Source of the DNA: Nitrospirales bacterium
Lineage (GTDB): Bacteria > Nitrospirota > Nitrospiria > Nitrospirales > UBA2166
Direction of reading: 5' to 3'
DNA: 6,241 bases
NCBI GenBank assembly: GCA_029261375.1
Contig: JAJDBL010000390.1
Span: 1-6,241 of the forward strand
Shown here: positions 1 to 6,032 of the stretch, piece after piece
Numbering within the stretch: position 1 is the first letter of the stretch
How the letters are laid out: the number at the start of each line of letters is the position of its first letter
Position numbers and translations under genes: made by a program
The notes under the pieces: generated by a model
The model's database searches: none
Told to the model about the DNA's origin: nothing
What the model saw: the letters and a program-made list of their open reading frames with translations, nothing else

Positions 1-4
1 GCCT

Positions 5-1717
5 ATGGCAAGCAAATGTGAATCTGAAGGAGCCGTGCAGGTCGGCGTACACGTCAACCCTGACTCTACGGTCCACAATCTCCAGAACACGATTGCCTCA
101 CTGGTGTCACACATCCACAGTTTACGTGTGACCAATCAACAGCTTGTTTCTCGCCTCTCCGACGTTGTTGATGAAAACCGACAGCTGCTTACCGCTCTTG
201 ATCGTGCGCCACCACCCCAGGCCGATCATGGGGAGCAAGGGTTTGATGCGTTCTGCCTCATCGCTAGAGATGGGCGGGTGCAAGAGATGAGTGAGGGGCT
301 CTTACGTCTTCTTGGGTATCAACGAGAGAACGTGGTCGGCAGGATGCATTTTACTCAGTTGCTGACACCAGAGACGTTGCATCCGTTTGTGGATGTGTTA
401 GGCACACTGGTCCCGGAGGCTGACAGTGCGGTGTTGGAGCTGGCTGTCGTGAACAAAGAGAGACAGGGTGTTCCGATGCGGGTCAGTGCGCGCGCTCGTC
501 CCAATGACCCGGCTGGCAACGCGCAAGGGTTTCGACTGTCCCTCAAAGATCTTACCGAGATTCGCGAACTCCAGGCGTGCTGTCGGCAACTACAAAAGCG
601 CGAAGCGATTGGGCCATTTCTCGGTGGGATCGCACATGACTTTAACAACATTCTCTCGTCCGTTCTCTGTTACTCGGACCTTGCGTTGCAGAGCGTATCG
701 GATGAGCGTGACACGAAGCGCTGTATCGAAGAGTCTCGGCTTGCCGCGTGTCGGGCTCGTGACTTGGTGAAGCAGATCCTTTGCTTTCTTACCCAACGTG
801 AGGGCGCCTCAATGCCGGTTCAATTGAAAACAATCCTGGAAGAAGCTGCCCCCCTCCTTCGTGCATCGCTTCCCGCGACCATTGATCTCCGTGAGACGAT
901 CACGACCGATGCGGAGGTGTGCGCAGACTCGACGCAATTACATCAGGTGCTGATGAATTTGTGTACGAATGCTGAGTATGCCATGCGGGAGACAGGTGGT
1001 GTGTTGGAGTTGCGTCTGGATGAGGTCGAGCTAGGGGGAGATGGCCACGTGGCGTCGAATGGGGTGAGGTCAGGGAGCTACGTCCGGTTAGTGGTATCAG
1101 ATACCGGAGATGGCATCGATGAGGTGCTCAAAGAACAAATCTTTGATCCTTTTTTCACCACAAAAGGGAAAGAGGAGGGGAGTGGGCTGGGGTTGTCAGT
1201 CGTTCGTGAGATCGTCGAGCGTGTTGGTGGATTTATTACGGTCGAACCCAAGCAAGAGAGCGGGAGCGAGTTTACGGTGTGTCTTCCGCGAGCCGACTCC
1301 CCAACGATTGAGACTCATGCGATCACGACGCCGATGAGGACAGGACGCGAGCGTATTCTGTTTATTGATGACGAAGAGCCCCTCGCCAGGCTTGGGAAAG
1401 CGATGCTGGAACCATTAGGGTATTCCGTGGTAGCTCAGACGAGTGCGCTCGATGCGCTTGATCTGTTTCTCAGTGATCCTGAACAGTTCGATCTCGTGAT
1501 CACGGATGCGACGATGCCTCAGATGACTGGCCACGCGTTGTCTCGGAAGCTTCTTCATATTTGCCCCGATCTTCCCATCATCTTGTGTACAGGATTTAGT
1601 CATACCGTCAGTGTCGCTGTTGCGGAAGACATTGGCATCAGAGCGTTTCTCATGAAACCGGTGCTCGCAGATGATTTGGCGGCAGCGATTCGACGGGTCT
1701 GTGACGCTGAGGTGTAG
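5..1717 (+). CDS. Soluble PAS-containing hybrid histidine kinase with C-terminal receiver domain
   Basis: Sensor kinase that should autophosphorylate on His and pass phosphate to its own receiver domain. Seen in the 570 residues: a heptad-like helix at about 22-66 (likely dimer coiled coil), a PAS-like domain at about 78-187, a HisKA H-box with the HDFNN signature (His211), the HATPase N-box (Asn322), G1 box DTGDG (366-370), F-box region 379-387, G2 box GSGLGLS (392-398), then a receiver at about 449-567 with acidic pair Asp455/Asp456, phospho-acceptor Asp501, Thr529 and Lys551. All key catalytic residues are present. There is no signal peptide or membrane segment, so it is probably cytoplasmic. 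The order PAS, HDFNN-type HisKA, HATPase, receiver is that of the CckA group, which normally needs a separate Hpt protein; none is visible here. The ATG at 5 is the first in the window, but the frame is open to the left edge and no ribosome binding site can be seen, so the N-terminus may be longer. The stimulus is unknown. Confidence 0.93.
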   Translation: MASKCESEGAVQVGVHVNPDSTVHNLQNTIASLVSHIHSLRVTNQQLVSRLSDVVDENRQLLTALDRAPPPQADHGEQGFDAFCLIARDGRVQEMSEGLLRLLGYQRENVVGRMHFTQLLTPETLHPFVDVLGTLVPEADSAVLELAVVNKERQGVPMRVSARARPNDPAGNAQGFRLSLKDLTEIRELQACCRQLQKREAIGPFLGGIAHDFNNILSSVLCYSDLALQSVSDERDTKRCIEESRLAACRARDLVKQILCFLTQREGASMPVQLKTILEEAAPLLRASLPATIDLRETITTDAEVCADSTQLHQVLMNLCTNAEYAMRETGGVLELRLDEVELGGDGHVASNGVRSGSYVRLVVSDTGDGIDEVLKEQIFDPFFTTKGKEEGSGLGLSVVREIVERVGGFITVEPKQESGSEFTVCLPRADSPTIETHAITTPMRTGRERILFIDDEEPLARLGKAMLEPLGYSVVAQTSALDALDLFLSDPEQFDLVITDATMPQMTGHALSRKLLHICPDLPIILCTGFSHTVSVAVAEDIGIRAFLMKPVLADDLAAAIRRVCDAEV

Positions 1718-1726
1718 CATTACGAT

Positions 1727-1744
1727 TCACGTGACTCTAGATCT
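1727..1744. promoter_or_regulatory. Cluster of short palindromes between kinase and LuxR genes
   Basis: Three perfect short palindromes lie here: TCACGTGA (1727-1734), TCTAGA (1736-1741) and AGATCT (1739-1744), the last two overlapping. They start ten bases after the kinase stop codon and sit about 100 bases before the LuxR-type start. They could be a regulator site, but each is short enough to occur by chance and no clear promoter was found beside them. Confidence 0.15.
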
Positions 1745-1831
1745 CCATGTAGCACTTCCTTCCTCGATGCATGTCACCAACACGTCGTGGTTTACGCGGA
1801 GCAGGGACAATCATGTCCATCGCGTGGCGAC

Positions 1832-1836
1832 GGAGA
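1832..1836 (+). promoter_or_regulatory. Ribosome binding site GGAGA deciding the LuxR regulator start
   Basis: GGAGA lies six bases before the ATG at 1843. This favours 1843 over two upstream in-frame ATGs at 1771 and 1813. The receiver-like fold begins directly after 1843, whereas the residues added by earlier starts are Arg-rich and look non-conserved. The ATG at 1813 also has a purine stretch (AGGGA, 1803-1807) before it, so it stays a possible alternative. Confidence 0.5.
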
Positions 1837-1842
1837 TCGCGT

Positions 1843-2784
1843 ATGTCTGACGGAAAACGCGTTATCATTCTTCACGAGAATGAACGCTTTGCCCTTCAGG
1901 TCATGGAACATCTGGCGAAAACCGGGTTTGTATGTACTTACGTCAAAGCCAGCGAGAACTTTGCGGAGGCGGGCCGTGGCGATCAAGCCCATGTGTGTAT
2001 CACCAGCGCGGATCTTGCTGGCAATACGAAGCTTGAGTTGCTTGGATCTGCCCCGGCGCTCGGGGCTCAGATCATTGTCCTGACGAAGGCTCCGACACTA
2101 GATCTTGCTCTTCAGTGTTTTGATCTCCACGTCTCCGACTTTGTGGTCGAACCCGTTGATGTTGACCAGCTCGTTCAGTTGGTCTGCCAAGTCACGGAAA
2201 GTTCTCAGCCCTTTGAAGCCGTATTGCGTATGCAGCAACGGACTCAGGTATGGAATGCGGAAATGACGAGACTCATGTACTCGCTTCGGCTTACCAATGG
2301 CAGTGTTGTCGCGGACTCGACGGATGATCTCATCGTGGCAACGCTGAGGATGGTGATGGATTGTGTGGCAGATTTGGCTCGATTGAAGACAGGAGAGTCC
2401 AGTGAAACGCTTCAAGCGCTCTATCAGCAGGGCATGGCCACGTTGCTGACTACCGTCACGGCTCGTAACGCGCAGGCTGAGCCAGGTGGGAGTGATACGA
2501 CGTTACAGACGGACATCGCCATTGAGTCAGGCGATGCACCAACCTGGTCAGCGCTGGCAGGTGTGCAGCCGCGTACCGGCGACGATTCGTACGGATTATC
2601 TCCTCGAGAGCGAGATGTTCTTGATCGTTTGCTAAGACATCAGCGTGTGAGCCTGATCGCGGACGAGCTGAGTTTGAGCCCGCATACGGTGCGGAACCAC
2701 CTTAAGTCCATCTTTCGCAAGGTAGGTGTTCGATCGCAGAACGACCTTCTCCGAAAGTTTTGGACCCAATCTTCTTCCGTATAA
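1843..2784 (+). CDS. LuxR/NarL-type transcription regulator with degenerate receiver-like domain
   Basis: Probable DNA-binding regulator of 313 residues (337 from the ATG at 1771). Residues 7-117 follow the receiver fold pattern. Using CheY/NtrC spacing, the acidic pair is His11/Glu12, the phospho-acceptor position is Thr54 instead of Asp, Thr81 is kept, and the conserved Lys is Glu103 (in VVEPVD where KP is usual). It therefore probably cannot be phosphorylated in the normal way. Residues about 118-250 form a long, mostly helical insert ending in a polar linker that I do not recognise. Residues 252-306 are a clear GerE/LuxR helix-turn-helix, starting LSPRERDVL, with recognition helix around SPHTVRNHLKSIFRKVGV. 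NarL-type regulators are usually near 210-220 residues, so this one is about 100 longer. It follows the hybrid kinase by 125 bases on the same strand, suggesting linked function, but the domain argues against simple phosphotransfer from that kinase. Confidence 0.88.
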   Translation: MSDGKRVIILHENERFALQVMEHLAKTGFVCTYVKASENFAEAGRGDQAHVCITSADLAGNTKLELLGSAPALGAQIIVLTKAPTLDLALQCFDLHVSDFVVEPVDVDQLVQLVCQVTESSQPFEAVLRMQQRTQVWNAEMTRLMYSLRLTNGSVVADSTDDLIVATLRMVMDCVADLARLKTGESSETLQALYQQGMATLLTTVTARNAQAEPGGSDTTLQTDIAIESGDAPTWSALAGVQPRTGDDSYGLSPRERDVLDRLLRHQRVSLIADELSLSPHTVRNHLKSIFRKVGVRSQNDLLRKFWTQSSSV

Positions 2785-2894
2785 CGTTCGAATACCTCTG
2801 CCTCCCCAGACGCCGTTCTGTGGCGTGAGTACGCTCGGCGTGCTTCTCCCAAAACCTTCAGTCCTTAATTCTTCGATATTTTTGTCCCAATGTC
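2785..2894 (+). other. Intergenic region after the LuxR-type regulator, likely carrying a promoter
   Basis: This stretch turns AT-rich from about 2850 onward (poly-A, TTAATT and ATATTTTT tracts), in contrast to the genes on both sides. That composition fits a promoter for the downstream STAS gene, but I could not pair a -35 and a -10 box with acceptable spacing. No hairpin followed by a T-run was found, so a terminator for the LuxR gene is not supported. Confidence 0.3.
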
Positions 2895-2905
2895 ATGAAA
2901 ATGAC
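2892..2905 (+). promoter_or_regulatory. Small hairpin with GAAA tetraloop (GTCAT-GAAA-ATGAC)
   Basis: A perfect 5-base inverted repeat flanks GAAA, a GNRA-type tetraloop sequence that stabilises short RNA hairpins. Its left arm and loop contain the ATG at 2895 of a possible 31-residue ORF, and its right arm begins with a second in-frame ATG at 2901. It could be a translational control element or a DNA operator. Five base pairs is short, so chance is a fair explanation. Confidence 0.3.
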
Positions 2906-2990
2906 TCATTTCAGCCATTTAGAAGTCGCGGATATTGCCGATATGACCATAGGCGAGGCGCTCAGCGTGCAGCAGATTAGCCAGTTTTAG
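2895..2990 (+). CDS. Possible small protein or leader peptide of 31 residues before the STAS gene
   Basis: An ATG at 2895 opens a 31-codon frame ending at TAG 2988-2990, 22 bases before the STAS start. The peptide begins MKMTHFSHLE, is acidic in its centre (EVADIAD) and ends SVQQISQF; no signal peptide, membrane segment or known motif is seen. Its amino acid mix is protein-like and its third codon positions are not strongly skewed. Against it, there is no Shine-Dalgarno sequence upstream and a small hairpin overlaps the start. If real it might be a leader peptide coupled to STAS translation or an uncharacterised small partner protein. I do not recognise it. Confidence 0.28.
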   Translation: MKMTHFSHLEVADIADMTIGEALSVQQISQF

Positions 2991-3000
2991 TTGAAGAAAT

Positions 3001-3005
3001 GGAGG
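3001..3005 (+). promoter_or_regulatory. Strong ribosome binding site GGAGG of the STAS gene
   Basis: GGAGG sits seven bases before the ATG at 3013 in an A-rich context, an almost ideal site. It is the strongest such site in the left cluster and suggests that the STAS protein is made at a higher level than the two regulators upstream. Confidence 0.8.
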
Positions 3006-3012
3006 AAAAAAC

Positions 3013-3372
3013 ATGAACATATCAGAACGGAAACAAGGGAACGTTGTGTTTCTCGAGCTTGAAGGAGTATTCGACTTTAAGAACCGAGACGTGTTTCGAC
3101 GAGCGCTCGATAGTGCACGACGGAAAGAATATTGTCGCATTGTTCTCAACCTTGAGCGGGTGACGTTTATGGATAGTACTGGTATGGGGCTGTTGGTCAT
3201 GGCGTATCAAGACGCCAAACGAACGAAGCGTCAGCTAGGACTCCTGCGACCGATGGCACAAGTCAAAAAAACGCTGGAGTATTGTGCGATTCAGACGCTC
3301 ATTCCGATTTACAATAGTGAAACAGAGGCGGCAGCTGAAGCCGAGGCCGTATTCGCTCAGGCCATGTCCTAA
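3013..3372 (+). CDS. Single-domain STAS protein, anti-sigma factor antagonist type
   Basis: 119 residues, the usual size of SpoIIAA/RsbV-type anti-anti-sigma factors. The STAS fold covers about residues 3-110: strands near VVFLELEG (11-18) and CRIVLNLE (41-48), then the signature FMDSTGMG (52-59). Ser55 matches the serine that is phosphorylated by anti-sigma kinases in SpoIIAA, with Thr56 next to it, so phospho-switching is possible. The C-terminus is Ala/Glu-rich (103-115), probably a helix. In the known partner-switching scheme the unphosphorylated protein binds the anti-sigma factor and frees sigma. No anti-sigma kinase, PP2C phosphatase or sigma factor lies in this window, so partners must be encoded elsewhere or this protein serves another STAS role. 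It is the third signalling gene in a row on the + strand, but a 228-base gap before it suggests its own promoter. Confidence 0.92.
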   Translation: MNISERKQGNVVFLELEGVFDFKNRDVFRRALDSARRKEYCRIVLNLERVTFMDSTGMGLLVMAYQDAKRTKRQLGLLRPMAQVKKTLEYCAIQTLIPIYNSETEAAAEAEAVFAQAMS

Positions 3373-3429
3373 CTCCGGAGTAGTGTCGACAGTGACGCGA
3401 GCACAATCCGTGTCCGTATCACCTCACGC

Positions 3430-3455
3430 GGTGACATAACTGTGGACCGGGTGAC
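3430..3455. repeat. Direct repeat GGTGAC spaced 20 bases, with a third GTGAC upstream
   Basis: GGTGAC occurs at 3430-3435 and again at 3450-3455, exactly 20 bases apart, and GTGAC also occurs at 3392-3396, 39 bases before the second copy. Spacing near two and four helical turns would place the copies on the same DNA face, as in tandem operators. The first GGTGAC is also the right arm of a TCACC/GGTGA dyad. The unit is short, so the call is tentative. Confidence 0.25.
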
Positions 3456-3465
3456 GCATTCCCGG
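3447..3465. repeat. Inverted repeat CCGGG-N9-CCCGG
   Basis: Five-base perfect arms flank a nine-base loop about 75 bases after the STAS stop codon. The GC-rich stem could form an RNA hairpin, but it has no T-run after it, so it is not a standard intrinsic terminator. It may be a 3' end-stabilising hairpin of the STAS transcript or an operator. Confidence 0.25.
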
Positions 3466-3744
3466 AATCAACACCTTGTGCCAATGTTGCATTCGCGTGC
3501 CGCACTATAAGGTGTGCGCGTTAACCCCACCAGTTCACACACGGCTTTCGTATCGACCATGCGCGTCGTGAACCATGCATACGATCCCGAGCATGGGGTT
3601 GTGCGTGATGTGTCCTGCCGGTATGTTCCTTCCTTTCGGCTTGGATAGCGTTACGGATCATTGGCCTTTCGTGGTATCCTTTTCACACCAACTCATCGTT
3701 CCTTCCCGCCATCGCATCGCGGCATATCTGAAGGGCGTGGACCT

Positions 3745-3755
3745 CTGTTGAACAG
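3745..3755. promoter_or_regulatory. Palindrome CTGTTGAACAG before the secreted-protein gene
   Basis: Perfect five-base arms CTGTT and AACAG surround a single G. It lies about 80 bases before the likely ATG at 3834 and directly before an AGGAGG sequence (3757-3762). The position suits an operator or a 5' leader structure; the regulator is unknown. Confidence 0.25.
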
Positions 3756-3820
3756 TAGGAGGGATAGCGTCTTGTGATTCCCTCGTATGGGATGAGAAGA
3801 AGTCTCAACGAGAACACGTT

Positions 3821-3826
3821 AAGGAG
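3821..3826 (+). promoter_or_regulatory. Ribosome binding site AAGGAG deciding the secreted-protein start
   Basis: AAGGAG lies seven bases before the ATG at 3834, and the protein from that ATG begins with a typical signal peptide. This argues against the in-frame GTG at 3774, which is itself preceded by AGGAGG (3757-3762) at a longer spacing of 11 bases and would add 20 residues before the signal peptide. Confidence 0.75.
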
Positions 3827-3833
3827 AGCCGAA

Positions 3834-5189
3834 ATGAATCGTTTGATTAGGTGTCAGGGTCTCGTGGTGTTGTGCGTCGCGCTTTGGTTTTCATCAGCTC
3901 TTCAGGTGGCCGCACAGGAATCCCCAGGTGAAAGTGTCTTGAGTGGGGTTGATCTCGTCGGCACATTGGCGAAACTGAAACATTCTAAAAAGGATTCTGG
4001 AGATAGAATTCTGGTCAAATTAAACGTGAGCAACGTTGGAACAGAGATCCCCGCATCTTCCTTTCTTGTCTCCCTGTGGCTTTCAACTGATGCACTGTTA
4101 GACGAGAATGATACCTTGGTCGCTGAAACAGAGGTAATATCCAGTGCGGTCGAGCCAGGTCAAGCCACCGTTGTCAAGCTGAAAAAGAGAGAGCTTTCAG
4201 CAGCCGAAGGGATGTTTGTCATCGTCACCATTGATGACGAGAATAGCGTTGTCGAAGATAACGAGCAGAATAACCAAATCGTCGAGCTTGTGGGCCGAGA
4301 CGGATGTCAAAGACATACGTTGCTGATCGATGCAGAACCGAATGATGACCCGGCGCTCTCACAGGCGCTCGGAAAGATTCAAGAAGATTTCTGTTTTACC
4401 GTCCGTGGGAATGTGGTGGTCGCCGGTGACGTGGATACGTTTCGCCTCTTCGTCAGGAACGATCAAACGATTGTCGCAACGTTGACCGATACGATCGATA
4501 CAGATGTTAATCTCGAGTTGCGAGATGTCGGTACGGGCGAGGTTGTAAGAATTTGTGCTGATACCACCTCACCTGATGTCTGCACGCTCGAAGTCCTTGG
4601 TGCAGTCGCAAATGCACCCTTTGACGCAAATATCTTCTCTCTCGGCAATGCGATTGGTCCCTATACGTTGGATCTGAATTCAGATCCTATCGCAGATGTC
4701 GTAGAACCGCCACCAGGTGAGCAACCACCCGCTACCCCCGGAACTCCGGGAACCCCCGGGTCGCCCACTGATCCTGGTACAGGGCCAGGCGAGAGTTCGA
4801 GCGTGACGGGGACATACCAGGGAAGTGGAATCGTCACGTTGAACAGCTGTCAAACCGTAGGGTTGAACGGTATGTTTACCGAGGTCTCGTCATTCCTGTC
4901 TGTGCTGGAGCAGGAGGATGGAACCCTGACCGGTACATTTGCTCATAGTGTGACCGTGGGAAGTGGAGTCTATGTGGAAGATGGCATTGTCGATGGAACG
5001 GTCACGTTGACAGGGGGTGTGAGTGGTACGTGGAGCTCAATCTCGGCGCTCAACGGGCTGGTAAACGCGGTGAGTAATGGTACGTTCACCGGTTCAGTTA
5101 CTGGCAACACTTTCGTGTTGGAATCGTCCGGACAGGATTTTGATGGGGACACCTGCCAAAGTCGTGGGTCGTTTACGCTGACGAGATAG
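3834..5189 (+). CDS. Secreted CARDB and PPC-like multidomain protein
   Basis: 451 residues from the chosen ATG. Residues 1-27 are a Sec signal peptide: Arg3 and Arg6, a hydrophobic core at 10-23, and likely signal peptidase I cleavage after VAA (25-27); there is no lipobox Cys at that site. Residues about 38-152 resemble a CARDB adhesion-type beta domain, including the NVGT turn (67-70), STDALLDENDTL (84-95) and the closing VVEDNEQNN (139-147). Residues about 165-282 resemble a pre-peptidase C-terminal (PPC) domain: AEPNDDP near 167-173 and GDVDTF at 198-203. A Pro/Gly-rich linker with TPG repeats covers about 290-320. The remainder (about 321-451) is rich in Thr, Gly, Ser and Val and ends GSFTLTR, like beta-rich C-terminal domains of many bacterial secreted proteins. 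After cleavage six Cys remain (158, 187, 241, 250, 339, 441), an even number compatible with disulfides outside the cytoplasm. No catalytic motif is seen; a binding or adhesion role at the surface is inferred. It is transcribed alone and converges with the genes on its right. Confidence 0.85.
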   Translation: MNRLIRCQGLVVLCVALWFSSALQVAAQESPGESVLSGVDLVGTLAKLKHSKKDSGDRILVKLNVSNVGTEIPASSFLVSLWLSTDALLDENDTLVAETEVISSAVEPGQATVVKLKKRELSAAEGMFVIVTIDDENSVVEDNEQNNQIVELVGRDGCQRHTLLIDAEPNDDPALSQALGKIQEDFCFTVRGNVVVAGDVDTFRLFVRNDQTIVATLTDTIDTDVNLELRDVGTGEVVRICADTTSPDVCTLEVLGAVANAPFDANIFSLGNAIGPYTLDLNSDPIADVVEPPPGEQPPATPGTPGTPGSPTDPGTGPGESSSVTGTYQGSGIVTLNSCQTVGLNGMFTEVSSFLSVLEQEDGTLTGTFAHSVTVGSGVYVEDGIVDGTVTLTGGVSGTWSSISALNGLVNAVSNGTFTGSVTGNTFVLESSGQDFDGDTCQSRGSFTLTR

Positions 5190-5213
5190 GCACGGCACTC
5201 GCTACATCGCTCT
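5190..5213. other. Convergent intergenic gap
   Basis: Only 24 bases separate the stop codons of the secreted-protein gene (+) and the methyltransferase gene (-). No stem with a T-run is present on either strand, so the two transcripts probably overlap at their 3' ends or end by a factor-dependent route. Confidence 0.6.
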
Positions 5214-6014
5214 TCATGGTGTCGAGCGCTGCCAAGCTGCCATCGCGCATCGTTGTGCGATGAGGGGCGAGAACTTCTCGAGATCCTCGGAGATCGTCTT
5301 CATGACGTCATCTGCGAGCTCCTGGTCCGTGAAACATTCATATGCATCGTCGAGGAAGCCTCCTCGAAGCAAGGGATGATGTAGGAATTTTGATCCGGGT
5401 CCGGATTGGATTTCCAATGGCCATTCGCTTACCTCAATTCGCTCCATTCCAAGTGTCGACAGCCATTTGTGCGCGTCCTGTGCCGAGGGTCGTTTGGCAA
5501 TATACTCCGCCAGCGCAGCTCGTTCCTGTGTGAGGTGTCGTGACGCCATTTCTTGATCAATTCGGTTCCATATTGAGTCAAACGTCCCCAAGGAGGGAAA
5601 CGTCAACACGACTTGCCCTCCTGGTTTTAGATGTGTGATGAGTTGACGGAGTACACCGAGCCGATCCGGACGAAAAAACATAAACGAAAGGTTGCCGCAA
5701 ATCCTATCGAACGTTGGGAGAGTGCGTGGGAGTGCTTTCATATCCGCGCACTCGAAGTGAAGCCATGGGAGGTCATGTTGCTGGGTGACGAGGCATCGCG
5801 TGATTTGTCTAATATTGCTATCGATGGCATATACCTTCCCCGATGGGCCGACGTGTTCTGCGATATAGAATGCAGGAATGCCACCCCCGCACGCGATGTC
5901 GAGGACCGAGGCACCGGGAAAGAGATCAAGATGGTGGAGGAGCAATTCGGCAAATGGGGTTGACCAATAGTCGTGCGCTGGTAACGGCCATTGTAACGTG
6001 TGATTGTTCTGCAT
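5214..6014 (-). CDS. Class I SAM-dependent methyltransferase (UbiE/Methyltransf_11-like)
   Basis: 266 residues. The Rossmann-type methyltransferase core is clear: motif I VLDIACGGG (37-45) for S-adenosylmethionine, the acidic residue after strand 2 (Asp65 in YAIDSN), Asp91 in CADMKALP, and the LKPGG turn (129-133) before VVLTFP. The last 110 or so residues form a helical cap-like region with no motif I recognise, so the substrate is unknown; small-molecule methylation is likelier than rRNA or protein. The ATG at 6014 is the only reasonable start: the same frame has a stop 18 bases earlier, no ATG, GTG or TTG in between, and the next candidate is residue 24. No good Shine-Dalgarno sequence is visible, which with the short gap suggests translation coupled to the preceding gene. 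It is the second gene of a minus-strand pair with an AGE-family enzyme. Confidence 0.9.
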   Translation of the reverse strand: MQNNHTLQWPLPAHDYWSTPFAELLLHHLDLFPGASVLDIACGGGIPAFYIAEHVGPSGKVYAIDSNIRQITRCLVTQQHDLPWLHFECADMKALPRTLPTFDRICGNLSFMFFRPDRLGVLRQLITHLKPGGQVVLTFPSLGTFDSIWNRIDQEMASRHLTQERAALAEYIAKRPSAQDAHKWLSTLGMERIEVSEWPLEIQSGPGSKFLHHPLLRGGFLDDAYECFTDQELADDVMKTISEDLEKFSPLIAQRCAMAAWQRSTP

Positions 6015-6032
6015 CGGTGTTGGTGATGCTCG

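Larger units (their letters stand above)
3373..3833. other. Long intergenic region with dyads and repeats, no convincing gene
   Basis: About 460 bases separate the STAS stop codon from the chosen start of the secreted-protein gene. No convincing coding frame or RNA gene was recognised on either strand. Seen directly: the palindrome ACTCCGGAGT (3372-3381) overlapping the STAS stop; TCACC/GGTGA arms (3419-3423 and 3430-3434); CCGGG/CCCGG arms (3447-3451 and 3461-3465); CGCAC/GTGCG arms (3501-3505 and 3514-3518); ACCATGC twice (3556-3562, 3572-3578) followed by GCATGG (3591-3596); and CTGTTGAACAG (3745-3755). None is followed by a T-run, so no intrinsic terminator is claimed. A weak extended -10-like element TGGTATCCT (3672-3680) lacks a good -35 and is only a guess at the promoter of the next gene. 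Confidence 0.55.

Noticed and set aside
1415..1720. Minus-strand open frame of 101 codons under the kinase receiver domain
   Set aside because: The + strand here encodes an intact receiver with all key residues; the antisense product has a low-complexity basic make-up and no ribosome binding site was evident.
3476..3490. Possible sigma-54 promoter (TTGTGC then TTGC)
   Set aside because: Only the TTGC half matches; the -24 element lacks the invariant GG, and the next gene starts about 340 bases away.
3476..3511. Possible sigma-70 promoter using TATAAG (3506-3511)
   Set aside because: The candidate -35 boxes TTGTGC (3476) and TTGCAT (3487) give spacers of 24 and 13 bases, both outside the usable range.
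4730..4765. GC-rich tandem repeat considered as an inserted repeat element
   Set aside because: It is explained by the TPG repeats of the Pro/Gly linker within the secreted protein and keeps the reading frame.
5268..5290. Inverted repeat CGAGAACTTCTCG near the convergent gene ends, considered as a terminator
   Set aside because: It lies inside the methyltransferase coding sequence (codons for a Leu-Glu-Lys-Phe-Ser stretch) and has no T-run on either strand.
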